Shown: positions 43,549 through 53,544, numbered from the stretch's first letter. The stretch: DNA of 64,000 nucleotides from DATAFF01 sp963744915 (GCA_963744915.1 CAVUUY010000014.1:73151-137150); one strand, 5' to 3'. The notes: a model not told the origin generated them from the letters alone. Program-made: numbers and translations.

Positions 43549-43619
43549 CCCAAGGCGCCGGGCAGGGAAGTCGATCCCCGGTCTTCCCGTTTCGGGGCGC
43601 GACGTCCCGACGCCTTGGG
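43549..43619. terminator. long-range hairpin after dhaK
   Basis: Outer arms CCCAAGGCG (43549-43557) and CGCCTTGGG (43611-43619) enclose inner GGGAAG/CTTCCC pairing. It sits between convergent genes and probably ends transcripts from both sides. Confidence 0.55.
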
Positions 43620-43658
43620 CTTAACTCTCTACGTCCACGGCTCCACAATGGTTTCACG

Positions 43659-44177
43659 TCACTTGGTGAGAAAATCGGCGCAGCGCGGCGCGACACTGCT
43701 GCCCCACGGCATGATCGGCACCGTCGATGTCGAGTTCTGCGGTGAACCCTCGATGAGCCTGTCCGAATAAACCAGATAAACCAGGACGTTGCGCTCAGGA
43801 TCGCAGCCGCGGACGATCTGCATCTTCTTGAAGAACAAGGAGCGGCGCTGGCGGTAGATCTCGTGGCCCTGCTCGAATTTTTCCTTGATGCTGACCGGGC
43901 CGATCTGGCGGCAGGCGAGCGAAATCTCCGAGCGCTCCTCGGCGAGGCCCGCCCAGCCCTTCCAGCCGCCGATCTCCGGCACGGTGAAATGGCAGGCGAC
44001 GCCCTCGACGCCGGGATCGTCGATGGCATAGACCGCAAGCTTGGCATCGGGCGACAGCAGCCGGAACACGGTCGATTTCTTGAAGATCAGCTGCGGATCG
44101 TCGCTGCTTTGGGCCAGGACCGCCGGCGCGACGGCGAGGCCGATCAGCAAGGTGAAAAAGGTCAGGCGAAATCTCAT
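43659..44177 (-). CDS. creA: CreA family exported protein
   Basis: 172 residues. The ATG at 44177 overlaps the metC stop (ATGA), which fixes the start. A signal peptide (RLTFFTLLIGLAVAPAVLAQ) precedes CreA markers: KLAVYAIDDPGVEGVACHFT, SEISLACRQIGPVSI, SLFFKKMQIVRGCDPERNVL, VYLVYSDRLIEGSPQNSTST and VPIMPW. Cysteine pairs are conserved. CreA is a periplasmic protein of unknown biochemical role, first named for its position next to the creBCD genes. Confidence 0.9.
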   Translation of the reverse strand: MRFRLTFFTLLIGLAVAPAVLAQSSDDPQLIFKKSTVFRLLSPDAKLAVYAIDDPGVEGVACHFTVPEIGGWKGWAGLAEERSEISLACRQIGPVSIKEKFEQGHEIYRQRRSLFFKKMQIVRGCDPERNVLVYLVYSDRLIEGSPQNSTSTVPIMPWGSSVAPRCADFLTK

Positions 44178-45367
44178 CTGTTCCATCCTGTCTGGCTCGA
44201 CGCCGCGAGCCGTGCGAAACCTGCAGCAAGATCGGCGATCAGATCGTCGGGATCCTCCAGGCCGATATGGAACCGGAGCGCCGGTCCCTGGTGCGCGAAG
44301 GGACGTGCCGTGCGCACCGGGACGAAAGGAACGGCGAGGCTCTCGAAGCCGCCCCAGCTGTAACCCATGCCAAAGAGCTGAAGCCCTTCCAGCATTGCCG
44401 CAACGGCGGCTTCCGGAACGGGTTTCAGAAGGACGGAAAAAAGGCCGCAGGCGCCGGTGAAGTCGCGGGCCCACAATTCATGGCCGGGGGCGCCGGGCAG
44501 AGCGGGGTAAAGCACGCTTGCCACTTCCGGCCGCCCGGCAAGCCAGGCGGCGACGCTGAGCGCGTTCGCCATGTGCTGGCGCAGGCGCACATCGAGGGTG
44601 CGCAATCCGCGCAGGCCGAGATAGACGTCGTCGGGGCCGACGCACAGGCCCATCTCCTCATAGGTCGCCCTGAAGGTCTCCCAATGCGCCGCGTTGCAGG
44701 TAACCGACCCCAGCATGACGTCGGAGTGGCCGCTGACATATTTGGTGGCGGACTGGATCGCGACATCGCAGCCCGCCGCGAACGCCTTGAAATAGTGGCC
44801 GGCGCTCCAGGTGTTGTCGATGGCGGTGACGATGCCATGCTTCCCGGCGGCCGCGGCCATGGCGGGAACATCCAGCACCTCCATGGTCTGCGAGCCCGGG
44901 CTTTCGAGATAGAGCAGGCGGGTGTCGCGACGGAAGAGGCCCGCGACGGCGCCGCCGATCGTGGGATCGAAAAAGGTGGTGGTGATGCCGAGCCGCCGCA
45001 GGGTGCGGTCACAAAACAATCGCACCGGTTGGTAGACGGCATCGGTCATCAGCAGGTGGTCGCCGGGCTTGAGGAAGGTCAGAAGCGTGGTGGCGGCGGC
45101 CGACAGCCCGGAGGGGTGAAGCTTGCAGGCGAAGCCGCCCTCGTGCTCGGCAATGGCAAGCTCGAGCGCGCGCACGGTCGGGGTGCCGCGCCGGCCATAA
45201 ACATATTCCTGCTTACGGTCGTGAAGGGCCTCGACGCTGTCGAACAGCACCGTCGAGGCATGGTAGACCGCAGGATTGACCATGCCGTGTTCGTTGAAGC
45301 GGCGGCTGGCGGTCACCAGCCGCGTGGCGGGCTTGAGGCTGTGGGGATCGGTGGGTGGTCTTGGCAT
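44174..45367 (-). CDS. metC: cystathionine beta-lyase (PLP enzyme)
   Basis: 397 residues cleaving cystathionine to homocysteine, pyruvate and ammonia. The PLP lysine is in AIQSATKYVSGHSDVMLGSV, the cofactor-stacking YVYGRRGTPTVRALELAIAE loop is near the start, and TAIDNTWSAGHYFKAFAAGC holds the PLP Asp. The SWGGFESL signature near the C-terminus separates beta-lyases from gamma-synthases. ATG 45367 is used; a TTG lies two codons upstream. It overlaps creA by 4 bp. Confidence 0.92.
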   Translation of the reverse strand: MPRPPTDPHSLKPATRLVTASRRFNEHGMVNPAVYHASTVLFDSVEALHDRKQEYVYGRRGTPTVRALELAIAEHEGGFACKLHPSGLSAAATTLLTFLKPGDHLLMTDAVYQPVRLFCDRTLRRLGITTTFFDPTIGGAVAGLFRRDTRLLYLESPGSQTMEVLDVPAMAAAAGKHGIVTAIDNTWSAGHYFKAFAAGCDVAIQSATKYVSGHSDVMLGSVTCNAAHWETFRATYEEMGLCVGPDDVYLGLRGLRTLDVRLRQHMANALSVAAWLAGRPEVASVLYPALPGAPGHELWARDFTGACGLFSVLLKPVPEAAVAAMLEGLQLFGMGYSWGGFESLAVPFVPVRTARPFAHQGPALRFHIGLEDPDDLIADLAAGFARLAASSQTGWNR

Positions 45368-45606
45368 GTCCAAGGTTTCGCAAATGATGCGCGTCGCGGC
45401 AAGCCCGGCGGTGCCGCACGGGCAGTGATATTGGCTTGACCCAGCACGCGTTTTCAGTTCGGATGCAGGCGGGCGCGAAGTCGCCCAATGGGAGCAACAT
45501 TAACCAAGAAGCCGCCGCAAGGCGACGCCGGAAAGTCCGGAAATCCTGAACTTCATGGCGGACTTGGTCCAGGATGGGAAGCGGCGCAATCAGTGAGGGA
45601 CAAGTG

Positions 45607-46647
45607 ATGAAACGCGAACTGCTGTCAGTGGCCATCGGGGCCGCAGCCAGCCTCCTGGTGGCCTCGTCGGCCGTCGCGGGCACACTCGATGACGTCAAGA
45701 AGAAGGGCTTCCTCCAATGCGGGGTGAGCCAGGGGCTGATCGGCTTCTCGAATGCCGATGAGCAGAACAATTGGACAGGGCTCGACGTCGACTTCTGCCG
45801 CGCCATCGCCTCGGCGATCTTCAACGACCCGAAGGCGGTGAAGTTCACCCCCCTGTCGGCCAAGGAGCGCTTCACCGCGCTGCAGTCGGGCGAGATCGAC
45901 GTCTTGTCGCGCAACACGACGTGGACGATGAGCCGCGACACCTCGCTCGGGCTGAAGTTTGCCGGCGTCATGTATTATGACGGCCAGGGCTTCATGGTGA
46001 ACCCGGCGGCGCTCAAGCAGAAGACGGGCGTCGACGTCAAATCGGCCGCCGATCTGAACGGCGCCTCGGTATGCACCCAGACCGGCACCACCACCGAACT
46101 CAATCTGGCCGATTATTTCCGCTCGAAGAACATGACCTACGAGGTGGTGGCCTTCGAAAAGAACGAGGAAGTGCTGAAGGCCTATCAGGAAGGGCGCTGC
46201 GACGCCTACACCACCGACCAGTCGGGCCTCTATGCCGAGAAGTTGAAGCTGCCGGATCCGGCCGCCCATGTGGTGCTGCCGGAGATCATCTCCAAGGAGC
46301 CGCTCGGCCCGGCGGTGCGGCAGGGTGACGATGGCTGGTTCAACATCGTCAAATGGACCTATTTCGCACTGCTCAACGCCGAGGAGCTCGGCGTCACCCA
46401 AGCCAATGTCGAAGAGCAGAAGTCGAGCACCAATCCGGAGATCAAGCGGCTGCTCGGGGCCGAAGGCGACTTCGGCAAGGGCATCGGCCTCGAGAACGAC
46501 TGGGTGGTGCGCATCGTCAAGGGCGTCGGCAATTACGGCGAGATCTTCGAGCGCAATGTCGGCGAGAACACCAATCTGAAGATCGCCCGCGGCAAGAATG
46601 CGCTGTGGAGCAAGGGCGGCCTGCAATACGCACCGCCGATCCGCTGA
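45607..46647 (+). CDS. aapJ: general L-amino-acid ABC transporter substrate-binding protein
   Basis: 346 residues, intact. A signal peptide (LLSVAIGAAASLLVASSAVA) is followed by GTLDDVKKKGFLQCGVSQGL, GLDVDFCRAIASAIFNDPKA, FTPLSAKERFTALQSGEIDV and LSRNTTWTMSRDTSLGLKFA, the last being a hallmark of AapJ/BztA proteins. It feeds the AapQ-AapM permease pair in the periplasm and accepts a broad range of L-amino acids. The ATG at 45607 lies 66 bp before aapQ's region begins at the other end. First gene of aapJQMP. Confidence 0.93.
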   Translation: MKRELLSVAIGAAASLLVASSAVAGTLDDVKKKGFLQCGVSQGLIGFSNADEQNNWTGLDVDFCRAIASAIFNDPKAVKFTPLSAKERFTALQSGEIDVLSRNTTWTMSRDTSLGLKFAGVMYYDGQGFMVNPAALKQKTGVDVKSAADLNGASVCTQTGTTTELNLADYFRSKNMTYEVVAFEKNEEVLKAYQEGRCDAYTTDQSGLYAEKLKLPDPAAHVVLPEIISKEPLGPAVRQGDDGWFNIVKWTYFALLNAEELGVTQANVEEQKSSTNPEIKRLLGAEGDFGKGIGLENDWVVRIVKGVGNYGEIFERNVGENTNLKIARGKNALWSKGGLQYAPPIR

Positions 46648-46713
46648 GGCGTGAAATTTTTCGAGGGCCTCCGGAGATGATCTCCGGGGGCCCTTCTCTC
46701 AAATGGCATCGCA

Positions 46714-48096
46714 ATGAGCGCAGTTACCCAGGGGCAGGCCATCTGCCAGAAGCTCGATCGTCAACGATCCGAAGTTCCGGTCGGTCGGCCGATTCAGGTG
46801 CTGCTCGTTCTGGCGATCGGCTGGTTCGTCTGGGTCATCGCCCACAACACCCAGATCAACCTGCAGAACCGCAATATCGCCTCGGGCTTCCAGTTCCTGT
46901 GGTCGACGGCGGGTTTCGGGGTCAACCAGGCGCTGATCAGCTACAGCGAGGCTTCGAGCTACGGCCGGGCGCTGCTGGTCGGCTTCCTCAACACGCTGCT
47001 GGTGGCCGGCGTCGGCATCGTCTGCGCCACCATCCTCGGCTTCCTCCTCGGCATCATGCGGCTGTCGCGCAACTGGCTGGTCGCCAAGGTGGCGGAGACC
47101 TATATCGAGGTCATTCGCAACATTCCGCTGCTGCTGCAGATCTTCGTCTGGTACGCGACGGTGCTGAAGCCGCTGCCGGCGCCGGCGCGGGCGCCGCAGA
47201 TCGGGCTGCCCTGGCCGGGCGGCGGCTTCGTCGTCATGGCCGTCGTGCTGGGCGGCGGCGCCTGGCTGCTGCGCGGCCTTTATCTTCGCACCCAATCGGT
47301 GGTCATGCGCGTCGTCGCGACGCTGCTCCTGTTCTTCGCCGCCTGGACGGCGAGCGGGGCGATCAGCGAGCTCGGCCTGTCGACGATCAATTTCGTGCCG
47401 CTCGGCATCTTCCTCTCCAATCGCGGCATCATGTTCCCGCGGCCGATCTTCGGCGAGAGCGTGTGGGTCGAGCTGGCAGCGCTCGTGCTCGGCATCGTGC
47501 TGTCGCTGGCGATCGCCACCTGGGCGCGTCGGCGCCAGGAGCGGACGGGGCAGCAGTTCCCGACGCTTGCGGTGTCGCTCGGCTTGATCATCGGCCTGCC
47601 GCTTCTCGTCTTCCTCGCGGCAGGGGCGAATGCGACATTCGAGTTTCCCGAGCTCAAGGGGTTCAATTTCCGCGGCGGCGTGACGTTGATCCCGGAATTT
47701 CTCGCGCTCGTTCTCGCGCTGTCGACCTATACGGCGGCGTTCATCGCCGAGATCGTGCGGGCCGGCATCCAGGCGGTGAGCCATGGGCAGACCGAGGCGG
47801 CGCATGCGCTCGGCGTCCGGCCGGGCCTGACGCTCAGGCTCGTGGTCATTCCGCAGGCGATGCGGGTGATCATTCCGCCGCTTGCCAGCCAGTATCTCAA
47901 TCTCACCAAGAACTCCTCGCTCGCCGTCGCCATCGGCTATCCCGACCTCGTGGCGATGGGCGGCACGGTTCTGAACCAGACCGGGCAGGCGATCGAGGTC
48001 ATCGGCATCTGGATGGTGGTCTATCTCACCCTGTCGCTGCTGACCTCGGCCTTCATGAACTGGTTCAACTCCCGCATGCGGCTGGTGGAGCGGTGA
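46714..48096 (+). CDS. aapQ: general L-amino-acid ABC transporter permease AapQ
   Basis: 460 residues, unusually intact among the importer genes here. Large His/Glu/Gln-type permease with about eight hydrophobic segments. It has the N-terminal TQINLQNRNIASGFQFLWST, the loop ETYIEVIRNIPLLLQIFVWY and the EAA motif HGQTEAAHALGVRPGLTLRL with VVIPQAMRVIIPPLASQYLN. It pairs with AapM. aapM begins one base after the TGA. Confidence 0.92.
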   Translation: MSAVTQGQAICQKLDRQRSEVPVGRPIQVLLVLAIGWFVWVIAHNTQINLQNRNIASGFQFLWSTAGFGVNQALISYSEASSYGRALLVGFLNTLLVAGVGIVCATILGFLLGIMRLSRNWLVAKVAETYIEVIRNIPLLLQIFVWYATVLKPLPAPARAPQIGLPWPGGGFVVMAVVLGGGAWLLRGLYLRTQSVVMRVVATLLLFFAAWTASGAISELGLSTINFVPLGIFLSNRGIMFPRPIFGESVWVELAALVLGIVLSLAIATWARRRQERTGQQFPTLAVSLGLIIGLPLLVFLAAGANATFEFPELKGFNFRGGVTLIPEFLALVLALSTYTAAFIAEIVRAGIQAVSHGQTEAAHALGVRPGLTLRLVVIPQAMRVIIPPLASQYLNLTKNSSLAVAIGYPDLVAMGGTVLNQTGQAIEVIGIWMVVYLTLSLLTSAFMNWFNSRMRLVER

Positions 48097-48097
48097 G

Positions 48098-49416
48098 ATG
48101 AGCACGCTCAGCCCATCGGTCGCCTGGGTGCGCGACGAGGAGGCGCCGCGGCTGCCGCCGCCGCCCAACATGACCGGGATTGCCGGCTGGGTCGGGACCA
48201 ACATGTTCCCGAACTGGTACAATGGCATCCTCTGCGCGTGCTCTTCCTGCTCTTCGTCGCCGCGGTGGTCGGCCATCTGATCGACTGGGCGGTGCTCAAG
48301 GCGGTGTTCTTCGGCCGAGGACCGGACGGCCTGCGTGGCGAGTCCCGGAGGGCGCCTGCTGGGCTTTCGTGCGCGCCAAGTTCGCCGCAATGGATCTACG
48401 GCTTCTACCCGATCGATCAGCGCTGGCGGGTCAATCTGGCGTTCCTGCTCGGGTGCCGGCGGCCTGATCCCGATGCTCATCCCGTCGATGCCGCACAAGC
48501 GCGAGAACGTGCTCTATCTCCTCTTCGTCTATCCGATCACCACGCTGATCCTGCTGACCGGCGGGCGCTTCAACTTCGCGAGCGCCACCTGGGTATCGGT
48601 GCTGATCGGCCTTGCGATCTTCGCCGGCATCATGCTGGCGCTGTCCTTCGGGGCGGGACTTCTGTCGCGCGGCTCGGCGCTGAAGCTCGCCGGTGGCGTC
48701 GCGGCGGCACGATCATCGCCATCATGGTCATCCTGTCGATCGATTTCGGGCTGACCCCGGTCGAGACCTCGCAATGGGGTGGACTCCTGGTGACGCTGGT
48801 GGTCGCGATCACCGGCATCGTGGCGTCGCTGCCGCTCGGCATCCTCCTGGCACTCGGTCGACGGTCGGAGATGCCGGCAGTGCGGGTGTTCTCGGTGGTG
48901 TTCATCGAGGTGTGGCGCGGCGTGCCGCTGATCACCGTGCTGTTCATGGCGTCGGTGATGCTGCCGCTGTTCCTGCCGGCGGGGGTGAATTTCGACAAGC
49001 TGTTGCGCTGCCTGATCGGGGTTGCGCTGTTCTCCTCGGCCTATATGGCCGAGGTGGTGCGCGGCGGGCTGCAGGCGATCCCCAAGGGCCAGTACGAGGC
49101 GGCCGATGCGCTCGGCCTCACCTATTGGCAGTCGATGGGGCTGATCATCCTGCCGCAGGCGCTCAAGATCGTGATTCCCGGGATCGTGAACACCTTCATC
49201 GGGCTGTTCAAGGACACGACGCTGGTTTCGATCATCGGGCTGTTCGATCTCCTCGGCATCGTGCAGTCGGGGTTCCAGGATCCGAAATGGGCATCGCCGC
49301 AGACCGGTTCGTCGGGCTATTTCGCGGCCGCCGTCATCTTCTGGATGTTCTGCTTCCTGATGTCGCGCTACTCGCAATTCATGGAGCGGCAACTCACCAC
49401 CACCCATCGGCGCTGA
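48098..49416 (+). CDS. aapM: general L-amino-acid ABC transporter permease AapM (frameshifted in the N-terminal half)
   Basis: Begins MSTLSPSVAWVRDEEAPRLP and NMTGIAGWVGTNMFPNWYNG. The C-terminal 230 residues are intact (GTIIAIMVILSIDFGLTPVE, VFIEVWRGVPLITVLFMASV, EAA-loop IPKGQYEAADALGLTYWQSM). Between 48225 and 48705 five or six single-base shifts scatter the sequence (CWAFVRAKFA, WIYGFYPIDQRWRVNLAFLL, GLIPMLIPSMPHKRENVLYL lie in three frames). The motifs are complete when corrected, at about 435-440 residues. Confidence 0.87.
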
Positions 49417-49436
49417 TCGAGCCACAAGGGGCAACA

Positions 49437-50211
49437 ATGGCCAACACCGAAATCATCCAGGATCCCACGGTCTCCAACGAACCGGCCATCGAGATCAGCC
49501 GGAATGAACAAGTGGTATGGCGACTTCCACGTCCTGCGCGACATCAATCTCTCGGTCTATCGCGGCGAACGGATCGTCATTTGCGGGCCATCGGGGTCGG
49601 GCAAGTCGACGCTCATCCGCTGCATCAACCGTCTCGAGCAGCATCAGTCGGGCCGGATCGTCGTCGACGGGATCGAGCTTACCGACGATCTCAAGAAGAT
49701 CGACGAAATCCGGCGCGAAGTCGGCATGGTGTTCCAGCATTTCAACCTGTTCCCGCATCTCACCGTGCTCGAGAACTGCTCGCTGGCGCCGATCTGGGTC
49801 CGCAAGATGCCGAAGTCCGAGGCCGAGCGGCTGGCGATGAAATACCTCCAGCGCGTCAAGATTCCGGAGCAGGCGCTGAAATATCCCGGCCAGCTGTCGG
49901 GCGGCCAGCAGCAGCGGGTGGCGATCGCGCGGTCGCTGTGCATGAATCCCAAGATCATGCTGTTCGACGAGCCGACCTCGGCGCTCGATCCCGAGATGAT
50001 CAAGGAGGTGCTCGACGTCATGGTCGACCTGGCGCAAAGCGGCATGACCATGCTCTGCGTCACCCACGAGATGGGCTTCGCGCGGCAGGTCGCGAACCGG
50101 GTCATCTTCATGGACCAGGGGCAGATCGTCGAGCAGAACAGCCCGCAGCTGTTCTTCTCCAATCCGAAGAGCGAGCGCACCAAGCTGTTCCTCAGCCAGA
50201 TCCTGCACTAG
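49437..50211 (+). CDS. aapP: general L-amino-acid ABC transporter ATP-binding protein AapP (one frameshift)
   Basis: From ATG 49437 (MANTEIIQDPTVSNEPAIEI), one inserted base near 49502 moves the frame to NKWYGDFHVLRDINLSVYRG. Walker A is ICGPSGSGKSTLIRCINRLE, the Q-loop VGMVFQHFNLFPHLTVLENC, the signature LSGGQQQRVAIARSLCMNP, Walker B IMLFDEPTSALDPEMIKEVL and the H-loop MLCVTHEMGFARQVANRVIF. The total is about 257 residues, normal for the family. An internal ATG at 49504 would restore a nearly full-length protein, so function may survive even if the shift is real. Confidence 0.9.
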
Positions 50212-50343
50212 ACGCACAGGTCGTTCTGCCGCGGAGGCAACCAACGCCGAAGCGAGGCGAAGCCTGTGGAAGCAGGATTGATCGGGGCGTGCAATCCAGA
50301 GTAAACAAAACGGCGGATATGCAATCCTCAAGAAGGGGACCCC

Positions 50344-51405
50344 TTGAGTCGCCGCAGTCTCGCCATAATCGTCGTCGCGCACAATGTCGGGCCGTTCATC
50401 CACGCCTGTCTTAGCTCCTGCGCGCGAGCGGGTGACGATCTCGAGATCCATTTGAACGTGATAAACAACTCGTCAACGGATGAAACAGCCGCTGAAATCG
50501 AGCAATTTACAAATGAACATCCAGACATCGATGTCACGGTCAAGAACACGGAGCGGCTCGGGCCTGCATTGGCCAGGAATGAAGGACTACAACTAAACGG
50601 CTTTGCAGATTACGTCTGCTTCGTTGATGGAGATGACCTCATTTGTGGCGATGCATTGGCACGGACCATCGCCAAAATGGAGGCATTTCGAGCTGACTTC
50701 GCGTGTCCGCGGGTTCTTGCCTTCGATGACGCCGGGCGGTTTCACTACGAGCATGATAATGTCAAGCTTAAAAATGGTATATTTGCAGGTAGGCGCAACT
50801 TCATTACAACGGCTCGAGATACGCCCCAGATTCTTGATCTTGAGACATCAATGTGCATGCGGATTTTCCACGGTAGCTTTTTTAGAGGTACCGGAATTAC
50901 TTTTTCTGATCTTAGAATGTGCGAAGATGTTGTTCCATCGAGGCGGGCTTTCTTGATGGCAAGATCCATTTTGATAACAGACGAGATTTATTACTTCTAT
51001 CGCCTGAACCGCCAAGGTCAGCGGACGTCGCAAAACCTGGAAAGCTATTTCGACATGGTCGAAGCCGTCGATGGCAGTGTCGATGAGGGCCTGAAGCATA
51101 TCGTGGACAACCAGCAGGGAGCTTGGTTGCTGCATCGATTGTGCAGGATGGCCCTGTGGGGAGTGGAGTTGATTCCTCCCGACCTGCTGGGCAGCTATGC
51201 AGCGCGCATCGCCGACGTGTTCGAGCGGGTGCCGCGGGGGTGGTGGCAGTCCCTGCTGCGGCTCCCCGGGAGCGGTGACAGGGCGCGGCAATTTGCTGTG
51301 CTGAATGCTTTTCGAAGAAGCCGGCTCAGCCGAGAACGGATCGTTTTCAATCGCCAATACCGGATGATCGACAAGCTCTTTTTGAAGTGCAAAGGGATCC
51401 GATGA
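50344..51405 (+). CDS. family 2 glycosyltransferase (A/T-rich gene)
   Basis: 353 residues from TTG 50344, preceded by AGAAGGGGACCCC. The GT-A domain spans roughly 5-210, with LAIIVVAHNVGPFIHACLSS, HLNVINNSSTDETAAEIEQF and the metal/nucleotide-sugar motif CFVDGDDLICGDAL (DGDD). The C-terminal ~140 residues are of unknown role. No transmembrane helices. It is visibly more A/T-rich than the genes around it. Its stop overlaps the next glycosyltransferase (ATGA). Substrate unknown; a surface polysaccharide or capsule-like product is the usual use. Confidence 0.85.
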   Translation: MSRRSLAIIVVAHNVGPFIHACLSSCARAGDDLEIHLNVINNSSTDETAAEIEQFTNEHPDIDVTVKNTERLGPALARNEGLQLNGFADYVCFVDGDDLICGDALARTIAKMEAFRADFACPRVLAFDDAGRFHYEHDNVKLKNGIFAGRRNFITTARDTPQILDLETSMCMRIFHGSFFRGTGITFSDLRMCEDVVPSRRAFLMARSILITDEIYYFYRLNRQGQRTSQNLESYFDMVEAVDGSVDEGLKHIVDNQQGAWLLHRLCRMALWGVELIPPDLLGSYAARIADVFERVPRGWWQSLLRLPGSGDRARQFAVLNAFRRSRLSRERIVFNRQYRMIDKLFLKCKGIR

Positions 51406-52847
51406 GCGAATCGAGAAACATTGTTCGCAAATTTCCGATACTTCATGAAGCTCGAACCCTCATCTCTGCCGGCCTTTTCGATCGGGTCTTTCTGCACCAC
51501 CGTCTGCGTCGGGAAGAACTGCTGGCCGATAATGAGGACCTCGGCAAGGTGGAGTTTTCTCCGCTCGCAACTGCTCGGACGTTCAGCAAAGGTCAATTGC
51601 TTCGCTCGCTCGTTGTTGCATCGAATATTCAGGAGGCAGATCACGCAATTCAAATGTTTCGATCCCAGGACATCGGCAGGCTTCCATTCCTTCATCTCGA
51701 GAACAATGAACGTCCTGATGACCTGGTGAATATCGTTTCGCATGCTTCCAGTATCGCCGACCGGTACGTCATTTCCGATCCACGCCTGGAGTTCCACCGC
51801 GTCGGCAAGCACCACGCCTGTGACGTTTCCATCATCGTCCCGGTCTATGGTGTGGCTGCCTATATCGAACGGTGCGCCAGCTCGCTGAAAAATCAGACCT
51901 TCGGCGGGCGTTCGGAAATCCTGTTCATCGACGATGGCAGCTCCGACGGCTCGGCCGAAATCATCAGGCGCGTCGTGGCCGGCGCCGATCACATGAAGAT
52001 GATCTCGAAGCCGAATGGCGGTGCTGCCTCGGCGAGGAATGTGGGGCTGGACCTGGCGCAGGGAGAGTTTGTGGGCTTTGTCGACGGCGACGACCATGTC
52101 TCGGAGGACTTCATCGACTCCCTGTATCGGGCGGCGATTTTGAACGATTGCGATATTGCGCAGGGAGAGTTTTTCTACGTGAATGCACAGGATGGCACGA
52201 TGAAGAAGCACCCGGAGTGGTTCTCGGTCCAACTGGGTGATCTCGGCGTCATCTCCACTCCGTCTTATCCGATGATGCTCCAGACACCAGCAATCTGGCG
52301 GCGCCTCTACAGCCGGCATCTTCTCCAGTCGAACGGTGTTCGGTTCAACGAGAATTTCCGCAGGCACGATGACCTGCCTTTCAATATCGAGGTGCTGACG
52401 AAATCTCAGCAGATCGCCATCGTGAGGAGACCAGTCTACTATTATCTTCTCGGCCGGGATGGGCAGGATGTGGGTGCAACAGACGAGCGCCTGTTCATTC
52501 ATTTCAGGCTGTTTGAATACACGCGGAGTCGCATAGGACGACGCTATTGGGAACGAGACTACTTCCGCAAATTTACGGTTACCATGTTCGCTCATCATCT
52601 ATGGGCTTACGAACGTATCGAGCCACGATTGAAGGAACGCTATCTGAATGGGATGGCCATCCAAACACTCTGCACGCCGGGACCGATCGGCGCGCTTGGC
52701 AGATTGAAAACGCTCCTTTCGCATTTCCGAGCGCATCGAGGGCTTGTGCTGCGGTGTGCAGTCCTCGCATATCGCAGTCGCCGTCATGTGACACTGCCTT
52801 CCGATACCGAAGCGGAGGCGCGCACCCCCGTCTTGGCAACGCGCTGA
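51402..52847 (+). CDS. family 2 glycosyltransferase with a long N-terminal extension
   Basis: 481 residues from ATG 51402, with AAAGGGATCCG before it. The first ~140 residues match no domain I know. Then a GT-A core: VSIIVPVYGVAAYIERCASS, ILFIDDGSSDGSAEIIRRVV, NGGAASARNVGLDLAQGEFV, GFVDGDDHVSEDFIDSLYRA. The base DGDD and the family HDDLPFNIEVL segment are intact. A polar tail of ~120 residues follows. It forms a two-gene operon with the preceding transferase; no polymerase or flippase gene is adjacent. Confidence 0.87.
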   Translation: MSESRNIVRKFPILHEARTLISAGLFDRVFLHHRLRREELLADNEDLGKVEFSPLATARTFSKGQLLRSLVVASNIQEADHAIQMFRSQDIGRLPFLHLENNERPDDLVNIVSHASSIADRYVISDPRLEFHRVGKHHACDVSIIVPVYGVAAYIERCASSLKNQTFGGRSEILFIDDGSSDGSAEIIRRVVAGADHMKMISKPNGGAASARNVGLDLAQGEFVGFVDGDDHVSEDFIDSLYRAAILNDCDIAQGEFFYVNAQDGTMKKHPEWFSVQLGDLGVISTPSYPMMLQTPAIWRRLYSRHLLQSNGVRFNENFRRHDDLPFNIEVLTKSQQIAIVRRPVYYYLLGRDGQDVGATDERLFIHFRLFEYTRSRIGRRYWERDYFRKFTVTMFAHHLWAYERIEPRLKERYLNGMAIQTLCTPGPIGALGRLKTLLSHFRAHRGLVLRCAVLAYRSRRHVTLPSDTEAEARTPVLATR

Positions 52848-52941
52848 GCCGTCAGCGGACACCAGTCCGCTGATTGCCATTTTCGCCTCCTACAATTAAC
52901 GCCACTGACGTCCCTCGAACCCCTTTCCCGGAGATCTGGCG

Positions 52942-53538
52942 ATGGCAAGCCGACGCGGAACCCTGTTGCTTTGGACGATGATTTTCCTGGCCGTACCGTG
53001 CCTTAGCGGGATCCGTGCGCAGACCAGCGACGAGGTGACAGTGCCCCAGCAGCAGGAGCTGTCGAGCCCCAATATCAATCAGGTCGAGCTGACTGCCGAC
53101 AGCGCCCGCCGCTCTATCGACACTTTCCTCGAGATGCAGGGGAAATATGGCGAAAGCGCTTTCGACGATCCCTCGGACCCCAAGGCGTTCGTCGAAGCGA
53201 TGAAGACGGCGGGCATCTACGACAAGGTCGCAGGGGATGTGAAACAGCATGGTTTCAAGGGGGTCGAGGACTGGGCCAAGACGTTCGCCAGCGTCGGGCT
53301 TGCGGCGTCCTTCGTGCGCGAGGGTCAGGATGCAGGCTCGGTCGACCGCCAGATCGCCGACCTCGAAAAGGACGAGGCGGTGCCGCAGGCGATGAAGGAC
53401 GCGACCATCGCCATGCTGCGCCAGATGCGGCCGACGGAGAACAATCTCGCCGTCGCCAAGGCGCTGCTCGACGATCCCGCCTACAAGGACAAGGTCGACC
53501 GCGTTCTGACCATGGACAATTCGGGCGAGGTGGAGTGA
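52942..53538 (+). CDS. exported hypothetical protein
   Basis: 198 residues from ATG 52942. The signal peptide (GTLLLWTMIFLAVPCLSGIR) ends near AQTSDEV. The mature part is acidic and helical with repeated hydrophobic heptads (DSARRSIDTFLEMQGKYGES, DAGSVDRQIADLEKDEAVPQ, MKDATIAMLRQMRPTENNLA). Similar helical periplasmic proteins occur in this order without function. It converges on the GNAT gene. Confidence 0.7.
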   Translation: MASRRGTLLLWTMIFLAVPCLSGIRAQTSDEVTVPQQQELSSPNINQVELTADSARRSIDTFLEMQGKYGESAFDDPSDPKAFVEAMKTAGIYDKVAGDVKQHGFKGVEDWAKTFASVGLAASFVREGQDAGSVDRQIADLEKDEAVPQAMKDATIAMLRQMRPTENNLAVAKALLDDPAYKDKVDRVLTMDNSGEVE

Positions 53539-53544
53539 GCCGGT

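Noticed and set aside
45368..45606. SAM riboswitch upstream of metC
   Set aside because: Alphaproteobacterial met genes often have SAM-II elements, but I could not find a convincing pseudoknot or conserved core in this 240-bp gap.
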